64,000 bases of DNA from Streptomyces eurythermus (GTDB lineage: Bacteria; Actinomycetota; Actinomycetes; Streptomycetales; Streptomycetaceae): assembly GCF_014649115.1 (NCBI RefSeq), contig NZ_BMSK01000004.1:372001-436000 (forward strand), read 5' to 3'. Positions 20,673 to 30,500 of the stretch are shown one piece after another. The position numbers and the translations under genes were made by a program. Each line of letters begins with the position of its first letter. Positions within the stretch are counted from its first letter, which is position 1. The notes under the pieces are model-generated. The model did no database searches. It was not told where the DNA came from and saw nothing but the letters and a program-made list of their open reading frames with translations.

Positions 20673-21116
20673 TTACTTCCCCAGGGACTCGACCCGCCCC
20701 TTCAGGCCCGCCAGCGCCCGGTCGATGACGACCTTCTCCGCCTTGCGCTTGATCATGCCCAGCATGGGGATCTTGACGTCGACGGTGAGCTGGTAGGTGA
20801 CCTCGGTGGCGCCCTGGCCGGCCGGCTTCAGCAGGTAGGAGCCGTCCAGGGAGCGCAGCATCTGGGACTTGACCAGGGTCCAGGAGACCTCGTGGTCGCC
20901 GTGCCAGGTGTAGGCGAGGGTCTGGTCGTCCTTGATGGCGCCGGCGTCCATGACGAGGCGGACCCGCTCGGCGCGGCCCTGCTCGTCGGCGGAGAGGACC
21001 TCGGCCTCCTTCACCTCGCCGGTCCAGTCCGGGTAGCGCGCGAAGTCGGCGATCACCGCCATGACGTCGGCGGGGGCCGCCTCGATCGTGATGCTCGAAC
21101 TGGTGTGTTCCGCCAT
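20673..21116 (-). CDS. SRPBCC-family (START-like) protein
   Basis: A 147-residue helix-grip protein with TSSSITIEAAPADVMAVIADFARYPDWTGEVKEAEVL at the N terminus, a typical lipid or hydrophobic ligand-binding cavity fold, and a C-terminal helix. Commonly annotated polyketide cyclase/dehydrase, but no polyketide genes are adjacent, so a lipid-related role is as likely. GGAGGAG precedes the ATG. It precedes the P-loop ATPase gene by 68 bases. Confidence 0.85.
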   Translation of the reverse strand: MAEHTSSSITIEAAPADVMAVIADFARYPDWTGEVKEAEVLSADEQGRAERVRLVMDAGAIKDDQTLAYTWHGDHEVSWTLVKSQMLRSLDGSYLLKPAGQGATEVTYQLTVDVKIPMLGMIKRKAEKVVIDRALAGLKGRVESLGK

Positions 21117-21249
21117 CGCCGTGGCTCCTCCGGATGCGCGCCGTGTGGGAGAGGTCGTGTGTGCGCCGGGCCGCGCACGTGTGTGCAGCGTGAAGGCTAC
21201 CGCGCCGCCGACCTGCCGCCTTCACCCCGCCCGCGGTACCCGCGGTGCC

Positions 21250-22047
21250 TCACCACTCCAGCGCCCACGGGGTGCCGGTGCCCGCGAAGTGGCCGACGTT
21301 CACGCACTCGGTGGCGCCGATCCGCATCCGGCGCGCGAGCGGCTGGTGCACATGGCCGAAAAGGGCGTATCGCGGCCGGGTGCGGCGGATGGCGTCCAGC
21401 AGGGCCCGGCTGCCCCTCTCGAAGCGGCGGGCCACGGTGTCGTAGACGAGTTCGGGCACCTCGGGCGGGATGTGGGTGCACAGCACGTCGACCTCGCCGA
21501 CGGCCTCGATCTTCGCGGCGTACTCCTCGTCGTCGATCTCGTAGGGCGTGCGCATCGGGGTGCGCAGGCCGCCGCCGACGAAGCCGAAGGTCCACCCGCC
21601 GATCTCCACCCGCTGCCCGTCGAGGACCGTGGTGCCGGGCCGGGCGTACTCCGGCCAGAGCTGCGGCATGTCGACATTGCCGTAGGTGGCGTACGTCGGG
21701 GTGGGGAACGCGGCGAACAGCTCTTCGTACTGCCGGCGCACCGCCTTCTCGATGGCGGCGGCCCGGTCGGTGCCGATGCCGCCCCACAGCCGGGCGCCGA
21801 ACTCGCGGGCCTCGGCGAACCGGCGGGCGGTGCGCAGCTCGACGATGCGGTCCGCGTTCTCCTTGCCGAACAGGTCGGGGAAGATCCCGCGCGAGTGGTC
21901 GGCGTAGTCGAGGAAGAGGACGAGGTCGCCCAGGCAGATCAGGGCGTCGGCACCGTCGCCGGCCCGGGCCAGGTCGCGGGCGTTGCCGTGCACATCGCTG
22001 ACCACATGGACCCGGGTCCGCCGGTTGCCGGTGCGTGTGGATGCCAT
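21250..22047 (-). CDS. Metallophosphoesterase
   Basis: A 265-residue calcineurin-like phosphoesterase: metal-binding blocks VVSDVHGNARD, ICLGDLVLF, TYGNVDMP, CTHIPPEVPEL and FGHVHQPLA in the family order. The target is unknown; cytoplasmic. The ATG at 22047 has TACTCT eight bases upstream and no ribosome binding site. It is divergent from fadD. Confidence 0.9.
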   Translation of the reverse strand: MASTRTGNRRTRVHVVSDVHGNARDLARAGDGADALICLGDLVLFLDYADHSRGIFPDLFGKENADRIVELRTARRFAEAREFGARLWGGIGTDRAAAIEKAVRRQYEELFAAFPTPTYATYGNVDMPQLWPEYARPGTTVLDGQRVEIGGWTFGFVGGGLRTPMRTPYEIDDEEYAAKIEAVGEVDVLCTHIPPEVPELVYDTVARRFERGSRALLDAIRRTRPRYALFGHVHQPLARRMRIGATECVNVGHFAGTGTPWALEW

Positions 22048-22342
22048 GGTGATCAAGAGTAGGCGTGTGGGGTGTAGGTGAACAGTGCCGGTCCGGCCTG
22101 CGGTTACTCGCCGGTCGGTTGGGCCGTGGACTACTGTGCGCGGAGGAGAGCCCGCGTGTGTGACGCACCGAACATCTCACCGGGACCCCCTGTCGTAGAC
22201 GCCATACCGGCGGGTAACGTCCGGGCAGTCCAGTCGTGCTCGGATTTCAGCCACCGAAGACCCGAGCACCTGCCCGAGCCTTGGACCGCACCGTCGCATC
22301 GCACAACGTCGTGGCGCCGGCGCCCTATGAGGAGCAGCAGTC

Positions 22343-24139
22343 TTGCGCGAGTTCAGCCTTCCGGCTTTGTACGAGGTCCCTGCGGACGGAAATCTGACCG
22401 ATATCGTCCGCAGAAACGCCGCGCAGCATCCCGATGTCGCCGTCATCGCCCGCAAGGCGGAGGGTGTCTGGCAGGACGTGACCGCCCGGGAGTTCCTGGC
22501 CGAGGTGCGCACCGCGGCCAAGGGTCTGATCGCCGCCGGGGTGCAGCCGGGCGACCGGGTGGGCCTGATGTCCCGGACGCGCTACGAGTGGACGCTGCTG
22601 GACTTCGCGATCTGGAGCGCGGGCGCCGTCACCGTGCCGGTGTACGAGACCAGTTCGCCGGAGCAGGTGCGCTGGATCCTGTCCGACTCGGGCGCGACCG
22701 CCTGTGTGGTGGAGCTGGACCATCACGCGGCGGCCGTGGAGTCGGTGCGCGAGTCGCTGCCCGCGCTGAAGCACGTCTGGCAGATCGAGTCCGGGGCCGT
22801 GGCCGAGCTGGGCCGGCTGGGCCACGGCGTGTCGGACGAGACGGTGGAGGAGCGCAGTTCGCTCGCCCGGGCCGACGACCCGGCGACCATCGTGTACACC
22901 AGCGGCACCACCGGGCGCCCCAAGGGCTGTGTGCTCACCCACCGCAGCTTCTTCGCCGAGTGCGGGAACGTGGTGGAGCGGCTGCGTCCGCTGTTCCGCA
23001 CCGGTGAGTGCTCCGTGCTGCTCTTCCTGCCCCTCGCCCATGTCTTCGGGCGGCTGGTGCAGGTGGCGCCGATGATGGCGCCGATCAAGCTGGGCTGTGT
23101 CCCGGACATCAAGAACCTCACCGACGAACTCGCCGCGTTCCGGCCGACGCTGATCCTCGGTGTGCCCCGGGTCTTCGAGAAGGTGTACAACGCGGCGCGC
23201 GCCAAGGCGCAGGCCGAGGGCAAGGGGAAGATCTTCGACAAGGCGGCGGACACCGCGATCGCCTACAGCAGGGCGCTGGACACCCCGTCCGGCCCGTCGC
23301 TCGGCCTGAGGCTGAAGCACAGACTCTTCGACAAGCTGGTCTACGGCAAGCTGCGCGCGGTCCTCGGCGGCCGGGGCGAGTACGCCATCTCCGGCGGCGC
23401 CCCGCTCGGCGAGCGGCTCGGCCACTTCTTCCGGGGCATCGGCTTCACGGTGCTGGAGGGGTACGGCCTGACCGAGTCCTGCGCGGCGACCGCGTTCAAC
23501 CCGTGGGACCGGCAGAAGATCGGCACGGTCGGGCAGCCGCTGCCCGGTTCGGTGGTGCGGATCGCGGACGACGGCGAGGTGCTGCTGCACGGCGAGCACC
23601 TGTTCAAGGAGTACTGGAACAATCCGGGCGCGACGGCGGAGGCGCTGGCCGACGGCTGGTTCCACACCGGTGACATCGGCACCCTGGACGAGGACGGCTA
23701 TCTGCGCATCACCGGCCGGAAGAAGGAGATCATCGTCACGGCCGGCGGCAAGAACGTGGCCCCGGCGGTGATCGAGGACCGGATCCGGGCGCACGCGCTG
23801 GTCGCGGAGTGCATGGTGGTGGGCGACGGGCGGCCGTTCGTGGGCGCGCTGGTCACCATCGACGAGGAGTTCCTGGGCCGTTGGGCCGCCGAGCACGGCA
23901 AGCCGGCGAACTCCACGGCGGCGTCGCTGAAGGACGACCCGGATCTGCTCGCGGCGGTCCAGGCGGCGGTGGACGACGGCAACGCGGCGGTGTCGAAGGC
24001 CGAGTCGGTGCGCAAGTTCCGTGTGCTGTCCGCCCAGTTCACGGAGGAGTCGGGGCATCTGACGCCGTCGCTGAAGCTGAAGCGGAACGTGGTGGCGAAG
24101 GATTACGCGGACGAGATCGAGGCGATCTACGCGAAGTGA
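22343..24139 (+). CDS. fadD: Long-chain acyl-CoA synthetase (FadD type)
   Basis: A 598-residue AMP-forming synthetase that activates fatty acids to acyl-CoA. It has IVYTSGTTGRPKGC (phosphate-binding loop), EGYGLTESCAATAFN, GWFHTGDIGTLDEDGYLRITGRKKEIIV and a catalytic Lys in LTPSLKLKRNVV. The TTG at 22343 is chosen because the conserved N terminus begins there and GAGGAG lies upstream. Fatty-acid specificity is inferred from family only. Confidence 0.93.
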   Translation: MREFSLPALYEVPADGNLTDIVRRNAAQHPDVAVIARKAEGVWQDVTAREFLAEVRTAAKGLIAAGVQPGDRVGLMSRTRYEWTLLDFAIWSAGAVTVPVYETSSPEQVRWILSDSGATACVVELDHHAAAVESVRESLPALKHVWQIESGAVAELGRLGHGVSDETVEERSSLARADDPATIVYTSGTTGRPKGCVLTHRSFFAECGNVVERLRPLFRTGECSVLLFLPLAHVFGRLVQVAPMMAPIKLGCVPDIKNLTDELAAFRPTLILGVPRVFEKVYNAARAKAQAEGKGKIFDKAADTAIAYSRALDTPSGPSLGLRLKHRLFDKLVYGKLRAVLGGRGEYAISGGAPLGERLGHFFRGIGFTVLEGYGLTESCAATAFNPWDRQKIGTVGQPLPGSVVRIADDGEVLLHGEHLFKEYWNNPGATAEALADGWFHTGDIGTLDEDGYLRITGRKKEIIVTAGGKNVAPAVIEDRIRAHALVAECMVVGDGRPFVGALVTIDEEFLGRWAAEHGKPANSTAASLKDDPDLLAAVQAAVDDGNAAVSKAESVRKFRVLSAQFTEESGHLTPSLKLKRNVVAKDYADEIEAIYAK

Positions 24140-24189
24140 CGTGCGCCTGGAGGGGTGCCCCCCGGGCGCCGTGGGCGGGTGCGGGTTGT

Positions 24190-24262
24190 CCGGTGGTCAC
24201 TCGCGCCCACGCGGCGGTAGCCGCACACCGGACGCGGCCCCGCGCCCCTTTGGGGCGCCGCA
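24190..24262. repeat. Dispersed Streptomyces intergenic repeat
   Basis: CTCGCGCCCACGCGGCGG, AGCCGCAC and GCGCCCCTTTGGGGCGC are the marks of a short intergenic element seen in many Streptomyces genomes. The last part can form a hairpin and lies between the convergent fadD and glycosyltransferase genes, probably acting as terminator. A second copy is at 54071-54127. Confidence 0.65.
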
Positions 24263-25405
24263 CTACAGCAATGTCTTCAAGTTCTCCGCCAGCAGGTCCC
24301 AGCGCCACTTCTCCTCCACCCAGCGGCGGCCCCGCTCGCCCATCCGCCGGCGCAGTCCGGCGTCCCCCAGGAGGGTCACGATGCGGTCGGCGGCCTCGGC
24401 GGGCTCGCCGCCCCTGACCACCCAGCCGGTCTCGCCGTCCAGGACCGCGTCGGGGGCGCCGCCCGAGTCGCCCGCGACGACGGGCAGGCCGGTCGCGGAG
24501 GCCTCCAGGTAGACGATGCCGAGGCCCTCCACGTCCAGGCCGCCGCGCCGGGTGCGGCAGGGCATGGCGAACACGTCCCCGGCGCCGTAGTGCGCGGGCA
24601 GTTCGGGCCAGGGCACGGCACCGGTGAAGCGGACCGAGCCGGCGACGCCGGTCTCCCGGGCGAGGCGGCGCAGGTCCCGTTCGTAGGGGCCGCCGCCGAC
24701 GATCAGCAGGACGGTGTCCGGTTCGGCGGCCAGGATCCGGGGCATGGCCCGGATCAGGGTGTCCTGGCCCTTGCGCGGCACCAGCCGGGAGACGCAGACG
24801 ACGACCGGCCGGTCGGTCAGGCCGAGCCGCGCGCGGACGGCGTCGCCGCCGGAGCCGGGGTGGAAGGTCTTCTCGTCGACCCCCGGCGGCAGTTGGACCA
24901 TCCGCGAGGCCGCCCGCGGGGTCAGGGCGCCGGCGATCCGGGAGCGGGTGTACTCGCCGAGGTAGGTGAGCGTGTCCGTGGACTCCCCGATCCGGCGCAG
25001 CAGTTGCCGGGCGGCGGGCAGCTGGGCCCAGCCGGCCTCGTGCCCGTGGGTGGTGGCCACCAGCCGCTCCGCGCCGGCCCTGCGCAGCGCGGGGGCCATG
25101 AGCCCGAGCGGGGCGGCCGCGCCGAACCACACCGAGGTGCACCCGTGCTCGCGCAGCAGCCCGGCCGCGCGCCGGGTGGCCCCGGGGGTGGGCAGCAGCA
25201 TGGTGGTGCGGTCGCGGACGACGGTGAAGGGCTGCTCGGCGTCGAAGGCGGCGGTGGCCTCGGCGCCCTCCCGGCCGCGCTTCCAGGTGGAGGCGTAGAC
25301 GACCAGCCGGCCGGGGTCCAGGCGGAGGGCCATGTTGTGCAGGAAGGCCTGGATGCCGCCCGGCCGGGGCGGGAAGTCGTTGGTGACGATCAGGGTCTTT
25401 CGCAT
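24263..25405 (-). CDS. Glycosyltransferase family 4 (PimB-like)
   Basis: A 380-residue GT4 enzyme resembling the mannosyltransferases of phosphatidylinositol mannoside synthesis. Motifs: TNDFPPRPGGIQAFLHNMA near the N terminus, TTHGHEAGW, VVCVSRLVPRKGQDTLIRAMP, and the EX7E block EGLGIVYLEASATGLPVV. Donor GDP-mannose is inferred. TAGGGT lies eight bases before the ATG. It is divergent from a membrane GT87-like gene, supporting a cell-envelope glycan role. Confidence 0.85.
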   Translation of the reverse strand: MRKTLIVTNDFPPRPGGIQAFLHNMALRLDPGRLVVYASTWKRGREGAEATAAFDAEQPFTVVRDRTTMLLPTPGATRRAAGLLREHGCTSVWFGAAAPLGLMAPALRRAGAERLVATTHGHEAGWAQLPAARQLLRRIGESTDTLTYLGEYTRSRIAGALTPRAASRMVQLPPGVDEKTFHPGSGGDAVRARLGLTDRPVVVCVSRLVPRKGQDTLIRAMPRILAAEPDTVLLIVGGGPYERDLRRLARETGVAGSVRFTGAVPWPELPAHYGAGDVFAMPCRTRRGGLDVEGLGIVYLEASATGLPVVAGDSGGAPDAVLDGETGWVVRGGEPAEAADRIVTLLGDAGLRRRMGERGRRWVEEKWRWDLLAENLKTLL

Positions 25406-25485
25406 CGCCGCCGACCCTACCGAATGGGCCGTCCCCGGCCGGGCGCGGCCGAGTGTGTGGCCCGCGCACAGGATCGGAGGACATC

Positions 25486-26769
25486 ATGGTCGCTCGAAGC
25501 GGATTCGGGCGGATTCGAACGGCAGGGGATCGCGTGGAGACCAAGGGCGCCGGACGGTCCCCGCTGTGGCTGCTCGCGGCCTGGGCGGTGACCCGCGCGG
25601 TGCTGCTGCTGTTCGTGTTCCGGGTGTACGTCTTCCCGGGCCCGGACGTCACCACGGACGTGTCGGTGATCTACCGCGGCTGGTACGAGGTGCTGCGCCA
25701 GGGCACGTTTCCGCTGGACGACGTCACCTGGCAGTACCCGCCCGCCGCGGCCCTCGCGATCCTCTCCCCCGCCGCCCTGCCCTTCCTGTCGTACGCGCAC
25801 GCCTTCTTCACGCTAGTGTGCCTGTCCGACGCCGTGGTGCTGGCGCTGCTGGCGTACGCGGGCGGCCGGCCCGGCCGGTCCCCGCGCGGGGCCTGGGTGT
25901 GGGTGGCGGGCGTGCCGCTGCTCGGGCCGACGGTGTACGCCCGCTACGACCTGATGGTGACCGCGGTGGCCGTGGCGGCGCTGCTGGCCGGGGCCCGGCA
26001 TCCGCGGGTGCTGGGGGCGCTGGCCGCGGTCGGGGCGCTGGTGAAGGTGTGGCCGGCGCTGCTGCTGGCCGGTGCCGCCCGGCGGCGGGCGTGGGGGGCG
26101 GCGGCGGTGACCGGGGCGGGCGTCGGGCTGCTGTTCGCCCTGTCCATGCCGGGCGCGTTCGCGTTCCTGACCTTCCAGCGGGAGCGGGGCACCGAGGTGG
26201 AGTCGCTGGGCGGCCTGGTGTTCCACGTGGCCCGGCACTTCGGCTGGCGCGGCGAGGTGCTGCTGAACTACGGCTCGATCGAGTTCCTGGGCCCGTGGGT
26301 GAACGTGGTGAGCACGGCCGCGCTGGCGCTGACCGCGGCCGCGCTCGGCTGGCTGCTGCTGTGGCGGCTGCGGGCGGGGGAACCGACGGCGGCCGTCCTC
26401 GCCGACGCGGCCCTGACGGCCGTGCTGCTGTTCACGGTGACCAACCGGGTGATCAGCCCGCAGTACCTGGTGTGGCTGGTCGGCCTGGCCGCCGTATGCC
26501 TGACGCACCGGGCGAGCCGGATGACAGGGCCCGCGCTGATGATCACAGCGGCGTCCTTCCTGACGGTCCTCGAGTTCCCGCTCGGCTTCTCCCACGTGGT
26601 GCTGAGCGACGCGTACGGCATCACGCTGCTGGTGCTGCGCAACGGCCTGCTGGCCGCGGCCGCCCTCACCGCCGCCCACCACCTGTGGCACACCACGCTC
26701 CCACCCCACCCGGCGACCCCCTCGCCGCCGGGGCGTGGGGTGAGGGTGGTCAGCGCAGGTGGGTCGTGA
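25486..26769 (+). CDS. GT87-type integral membrane mannosyltransferase
   Basis: A protein of 427 residues with about ten membrane helices and the extracytoplasmic loop GPDVTTDVSVIYRGWYEVLRQGTFPLDDVTWQYPPAA, the polyprenyl-phosphate-mannose-dependent GT-C pattern with acidic residues in the first loop. It would add alpha-mannose to an envelope lipid or glycan on the outer face. The ATG at 25486 follows GGAGG. Its last 20 bases overlap the convergent lipoprotein gene. Confidence 0.82.
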   Translation: MVARSGFGRIRTAGDRVETKGAGRSPLWLLAAWAVTRAVLLLFVFRVYVFPGPDVTTDVSVIYRGWYEVLRQGTFPLDDVTWQYPPAAALAILSPAALPFLSYAHAFFTLVCLSDAVVLALLAYAGGRPGRSPRGAWVWVAGVPLLGPTVYARYDLMVTAVAVAALLAGARHPRVLGALAAVGALVKVWPALLLAGAARRRAWGAAAVTGAGVGLLFALSMPGAFAFLTFQRERGTEVESLGGLVFHVARHFGWRGEVLLNYGSIEFLGPWVNVVSTAALALTAAALGWLLLWRLRAGEPTAAVLADAALTAVLLFTVTNRVISPQYLVWLVGLAAVCLTHRASRMTGPALMITAASFLTVLEFPLGFSHVVLSDAYGITLLVLRNGLLAAAALTAAHHLWHTTLPPHPATPSPPGRGVRVVSAGGS

Positions 26770-27934
26770 CGTAGGTCTGCCAGCGGGTGGTGAACGCCTG
26801 TGGGGTGGTGTCCAGGACCTCGCGCAGGGCCTTCTCGATCGCGCCGGGCCGTTCGCCGTGGGTGCCGACGGCGCGGTAGAAGGCGCCGAGCCGGGCCGCG
26901 CCCCACTGTTCGGCGATCATCCGGCAGGCCAGCCAGCCGCTCTCGTAGGCCCGTGCCAGCTTCACGGGGTCGCTGGTGAAGCCGAAGTCCTTGTCGTCGG
27001 GCAGCGCCCGGGGCACCTCGCCCGCCCGGACCGCGCGGGCCAGTTCGGGGGCGGCCTCGGCGGGGGTGCGGCCGGTGTCGAGGTAGCCGATCCAGTCGGC
27101 GTAGCCCTCGGACAGCCACAGCGGGGTGGCGGCGGTGGTGTCCGCCCGGGTGGCCACGTGGGTCGTCTCGTGGGTGAGGACGATCTGCTTGCCGGCGTCC
27201 CCGAGCATCGCGTACGCCTCCGGGTTGACCACCACCCGGTCCGCGGGCGCCCGCCCCGAGCCGCCCGCCTCGCCCGTGGTGACCGCCGCGATGCCCTTGT
27301 ATTCGGCGGCCGGCGCGCCGAGGAGGCCCGCCATGCCCGCCAGCGACTCGGGGACGAGGACGACCACCCGGCGGCTCCAGCGGGTGCCCCACACCCCGGA
27401 GACGGCCGGGACCGCCCGGTCGGCCAGCCGCGCGAACCCGCTCAGGCCGGCCGTGCCGCCGGTGCCGAGCACCAGGCTGTGCGCGCCCCGGACGGCGCTC
27501 ACCGGGCCCTGGTCCCACAGCTGCTGCCCGGCCTCCCGGGCGGGCCGCTCGGTGGCGACGTACCAGTGGCCGTCGGCGGTGCGGCCCAGGGTGAGGGTGC
27601 GGCGGGCGTCGACCGGGGCCTTGTCGTAGCCGGCGACGCGGTAGCTCAGCTCGGCGTCGGCGGTGGCCCCGGAGGCGGTGCGGCGCACGGCGGTGACCCG
27701 GTAGGCGAAGGAGGCCAGCGGCAGGGCGCGCAGCCGGGTGTACTGGGCGCGGGTGCCCGTCGCGGCGTACGCCTGCTCGTCGTGGCCGAGCAGCGCGGCC
27801 GAGCGCCGGTCCAGCATCCGCTGCACCTCGGTGCGCACCGGATCGGCCGCCGGCCGCCCCTCGCACCCGGTGAGCGGCAGCAGCAGCACGAGCCCTACGG
27901 CTCCGATCCTCCACGCCCGCCCGCGACCAGCCAC
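26750..27934 (-). CDS. Lipoprotein with HExxH-like metallopeptidase motif
   Basis: A 394-residue lipoprotein: lipobox LTGC near residue 24, a globular domain, then LTHETTHVAT (HETTH, the zinc-binding HExxH form) followed about 20 residues on by WLSEGYADWIGYL, the gluzincin Glu position. So a secreted membrane-bound zinc peptidase is likely; the substrate is unknown. TACCAT lies six bases before the GTG, suggesting a leaderless mRNA. The 3' end overlaps the convergent GT87-like gene. Confidence 0.85.
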   Translation of the reverse strand: MAGRGRAWRIGAVGLVLLLPLTGCEGRPAADPVRTEVQRMLDRRSAALLGHDEQAYAATGTRAQYTRLRALPLASFAYRVTAVRRTASGATADAELSYRVAGYDKAPVDARRTLTLGRTADGHWYVATERPAREAGQQLWDQGPVSAVRGAHSLVLGTGGTAGLSGFARLADRAVPAVSGVWGTRWSRRVVVLVPESLAGMAGLLGAPAAEYKGIAAVTTGEAGGSGRAPADRVVVNPEAYAMLGDAGKQIVLTHETTHVATRADTTAATPLWLSEGYADWIGYLDTGRTPAEAAPELARAVRAGEVPRALPDDKDFGFTSDPVKLARAYESGWLACRMIAEQWGAARLGAFYRAVGTHGERPGAIEKALREVLDTTPQAFTTRWQTYVTTHLR

Positions 27935-27961
27935 TGCCCGATGGTACGGCGCGCGGCCCGG

Positions 27962-28969
27962 TCAGGGCCGGGTGACCGAGGAGACCGGCATCATGCCGAC
28001 CGGGTCGTAGCGCACCGGCGCGCCGGGGTAGGGCGCGTGGATGACCTGGCCGTGGCCCGCGTACAGCGCCACATGGCTGGCGTCGGAGCGGTAGACGACC
28101 AGGTCGCCGGGGCGGGCCTGGGAGAGCGGGACCCGGCGGCCGGCGAACCGCTGCTCCTGCGAGGTGCGCGGCAGCCGGATGCCGGCGTGCGCGTACGCCC
28201 ACTGTGTCAGGCCCGAGCAGTCGAAGCCCGCGGGGCCGTTGGCGCCCCACACATAGGGGCGGCCGAGCGCGGCGCGGGCGGCGGCCAGGGCGGCGGCGGC
28301 CCGGCCGTCGGGGGCGTCGGCACCGGCCGGGGCGGGCAGGTCCGGGCGGCTGCCGCGCGAGGCCCGGGCCAAGGCGGCGCGTTCACCGGCGGACATGGCG
28401 TCGATCAGCTGCCGGGCCCGGGCGAGCTTGCGCTCCACGGTCCGCTTGTGGGCGGCCACGGCCCGGCGGCTGCGCTCCAGTTCGGCGAGGGCGTCGGCGG
28501 CCTCCGCGCGCTCCTGGGCGAGTTCGCGCAGCGCGGACCGCAACTCCCGCAGCCGGCCGGCCTGCCGGGCCCCGAGGCGGTCGAGCAGGGCCGCCTTGTC
28601 CAGGTAGTCCTCGGGCCCGGCGGAGAAGAACAGGGCCACGGCCGGGTCGAGGCCGCCGGACCGGTACTGCGCGCCGGCCAGCGAACCGAGCTGTTCCCGC
28701 AGGTCGTTGACGCGCTGCTGCTGCCGGGCCAGGTGGTCCCGGGTGACGCGCAGCCGCCGGCGCAGTTCACCGGCGCGCTCGTCGGCCTCGTCGTAGGCCT
28801 GGGTGGCCTTCTCGGCCTCCGCGTACAGCCGGTCCAGCTCGGCTCGGCCGCCGGTGTCCGGCGCCGCGTGTGCCGGTACGGCGCCGAGTGCCGCCGCGGC
28901 CGACAGCACGCACAGGGCGGCGGCGCCCCGGTCGAATCCGGACGGTGCAAGGCGGCGATGGGACCCCAC
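27962..28969 (-). CDS. NlpC/P60 cell-wall hydrolase
   Basis: A 335-residue secreted endopeptidase of peptidoglycan. Signal peptide to AHAAPD, a long coiled coil (about 45-220, many Glu/Arg/Leu heptads), then a C-terminal C40 domain with the Cys nucleophile in GFDCSGLTQWAYA, the His in SHVALYAG and the third polar His near VIHAPYPG. Similar in layout to the neighbouring gene, and to RipA/Cwl-type hydrolases. The GTG start has AAGGAC upstream. Confidence 0.9.
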   Translation of the reverse strand: MGSHRRLAPSGFDRGAAALCVLSAAAALGAVPAHAAPDTGGRAELDRLYAEAEKATQAYDEADERAGELRRRLRVTRDHLARQQQRVNDLREQLGSLAGAQYRSGGLDPAVALFFSAGPEDYLDKAALLDRLGARQAGRLRELRSALRELAQERAEAADALAELERSRRAVAAHKRTVERKLARARQLIDAMSAGERAALARASRGSRPDLPAPAGADAPDGRAAAALAAARAALGRPYVWGANGPAGFDCSGLTQWAYAHAGIRLPRTSQEQRFAGRRVPLSQARPGDLVVYRSDASHVALYAGHGQVIHAPYPGAPVRYDPVGMMPVSSVTRP

Positions 28970-29207
28970 GGCAGTCCTTCTGCTGGCGGACGTCTGACCC
29001 GTTGCCCCGGCGCCGGGGACGGGGAGGCCCCGGCGCCGGGAAACGCGGCAGACAGTAGCCGCGCGCGGGGGTCCGGACCAAAGACCTCGGCGTCAACACA
29101 TGCTGACGCCCCGCCGCTGACGCAGGTCACCGGCGGGGCGTGGGGTCAGTTCCGGTTCCGGTGATTCGCCCGTTCGGGCGCCACCGGGTCCGTGTGTCGC
29201 GGGGGTG

Positions 29208-30278
29208 TCAGACGCGCACGCCCCACATGAACGGACCACCGATGGTGTTCATCGACTCGTACCGGACGACCGTGCCGGTGCGCGGGGCGTGCAGGACCTG
29301 GCCGTTGCCCGCGTACAGGCCGACGTGGTGCAGGTCGTTGAAGAAGAAGACCAGGTCGCCGACCTTCAGATCGCTGACGGAGGTGATCCGCGTGCCGATC
29401 TGGGACTGCGCCTCGGAGGTGCGCGGGATGGAGACGTTGGCCTGGGCGTAGGCCCAGGAGGTCAGGCCCGAGCAGTCGAAGGAGGAGGGGCCGGTGGCGC
29501 CGTAGACGTACGGCGAGCCGAGCCTGGTCTGGGCGGCGGAGAAGGCCGCCTGGGCACGGTTGGAGGCGGGCACGGACCCGCCGAGGTCGGGACGCTCGCT
29601 GCCGCCGGTGGAGCGGCTGGCGCGCTCCTGGCTCTCCTGGGCGCGCTTCTGCTCCTGTTCGGCGAGCTGCTGCTTCTCCTTGGCGGTCAGGGTGTTCAGC
29701 AGCCGCTGGGCCTCGCCGAGCTTGGCCTGGACTTCCTTCTTCTTGTTGCCCAGTTCGGTGCGGGTGGCGGAGAGGTCCTTGAGCTTCTCGGTGGCCTCGG
29801 CCCGCTCCTGGGCGAGTTCGCGCTGCTTGTCCTGGATCTTCTTCAGCGCGTCGACCTGCTGGCTGCTCAACTGGTCGAGCGTGGACGCCTTGTCGAGGTA
29901 GTCGTCCGGGTCCGAGGACAGGAACAGCTGGACCGAGGCGTCGATGCCGCCGGAGCGGTACTGGGCGGTGGCCAGCGAGCCCAGGCCGTCACGGAGCTTG
30001 TTGAGCTCCTCCTGGCCGCGGGCGACCTTGTCCTGGATGGTGGAGATTTCCTTCTGCAGCTTCTGCTGCTTCTCCTTGGCGCCGTTGTACTTCTCGGTCG
30101 CCTGCTCGGCCTGCTCGTAGAGCTTGTCGACCTTCGCCTTCACCTCGTCCTTGCTCAGCTTCTCGCTGGGGGCGGCGTTGGCGGCGTTCGCGCTGAGCGC
30201 GACGGCAGCGGCGGCTGCGGTGGTCAGCACGGTCACGCGGGTGCGACTCGGCTGCTTGGGTCGACGATGGGACGCCAC
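29208..30278 (-). CDS. NlpC/P60 cell-wall hydrolase
   Basis: A 356-residue paralogue of the downstream gene. Signal peptide ending ANAAPS, coiled coil of about 190 residues (KLYEQAEQATEKYNGAKEKQQKLQKEI...), a Ser/Arg/Glu linker, and the C40 domain with Cys in SFDCSGLTSWAYA and His in HHVGLYAG. It should cleave peptide stems during growth or division. The GTG start has AAGGAG at ten bases. It has its own promoter upstream; the second gene follows after about 240 bases. Confidence 0.9.
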   Translation of the reverse strand: MASHRRPKQPSRTRVTVLTTAAAAAVALSANAANAAPSEKLSKDEVKAKVDKLYEQAEQATEKYNGAKEKQQKLQKEISTIQDKVARGQEELNKLRDGLGSLATAQYRSGGIDASVQLFLSSDPDDYLDKASTLDQLSSQQVDALKKIQDKQRELAQERAEATEKLKDLSATRTELGNKKKEVQAKLGEAQRLLNTLTAKEKQQLAEQEQKRAQESQERASRSTGGSERPDLGGSVPASNRAQAAFSAAQTRLGSPYVYGATGPSSFDCSGLTSWAYAQANVSIPRTSEAQSQIGTRITSVSDLKVGDLVFFFNDLHHVGLYAGNGQVLHAPRTGTVVRYESMNTIGGPFMWGVRV

Positions 30279-30330
30279 GGAGGGGGAACTCCTTCTTGAG
30301 AGCGATCACCCGTTCGGAGGTTCGAGCCAG

Positions 30331-30360
30331 ACCCTAGTGACCTAGTTGTGATCAGTTCAA
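30331..30360 (-). promoter_or_regulatory. Promoter of the NlpC/P60 gene
   Basis: On the - strand TTGAAC and TAGGGT are separated by 18 bases, a housekeeping-type promoter about 50 bases before the GTG. The rest of the 220-base upstream region holds an A/T-rich patch and no recognised riboswitch. Confidence 0.5.
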
Positions 30361-30500
30361 ATCCTCACGGCAAAAAAACCCGTCACGCCATGCATTCTTT
30401 GCACACAACTCACGTGCAGTGAGGCACGACTGACCCTACGTCGCGTGACGACCAGGCCAATTCGGGCGTTACCGGCGCCTGTTGGACCTTCGGGACACTG

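Noticed and set aside
30279..30500. ydaO-type c-di-AMP riboswitch before the NlpC/P60 gene
   Set aside because: Such switches occur upstream of cell-wall hydrolase genes in Streptomyces, but the conserved core could not be found in these 220 bases.
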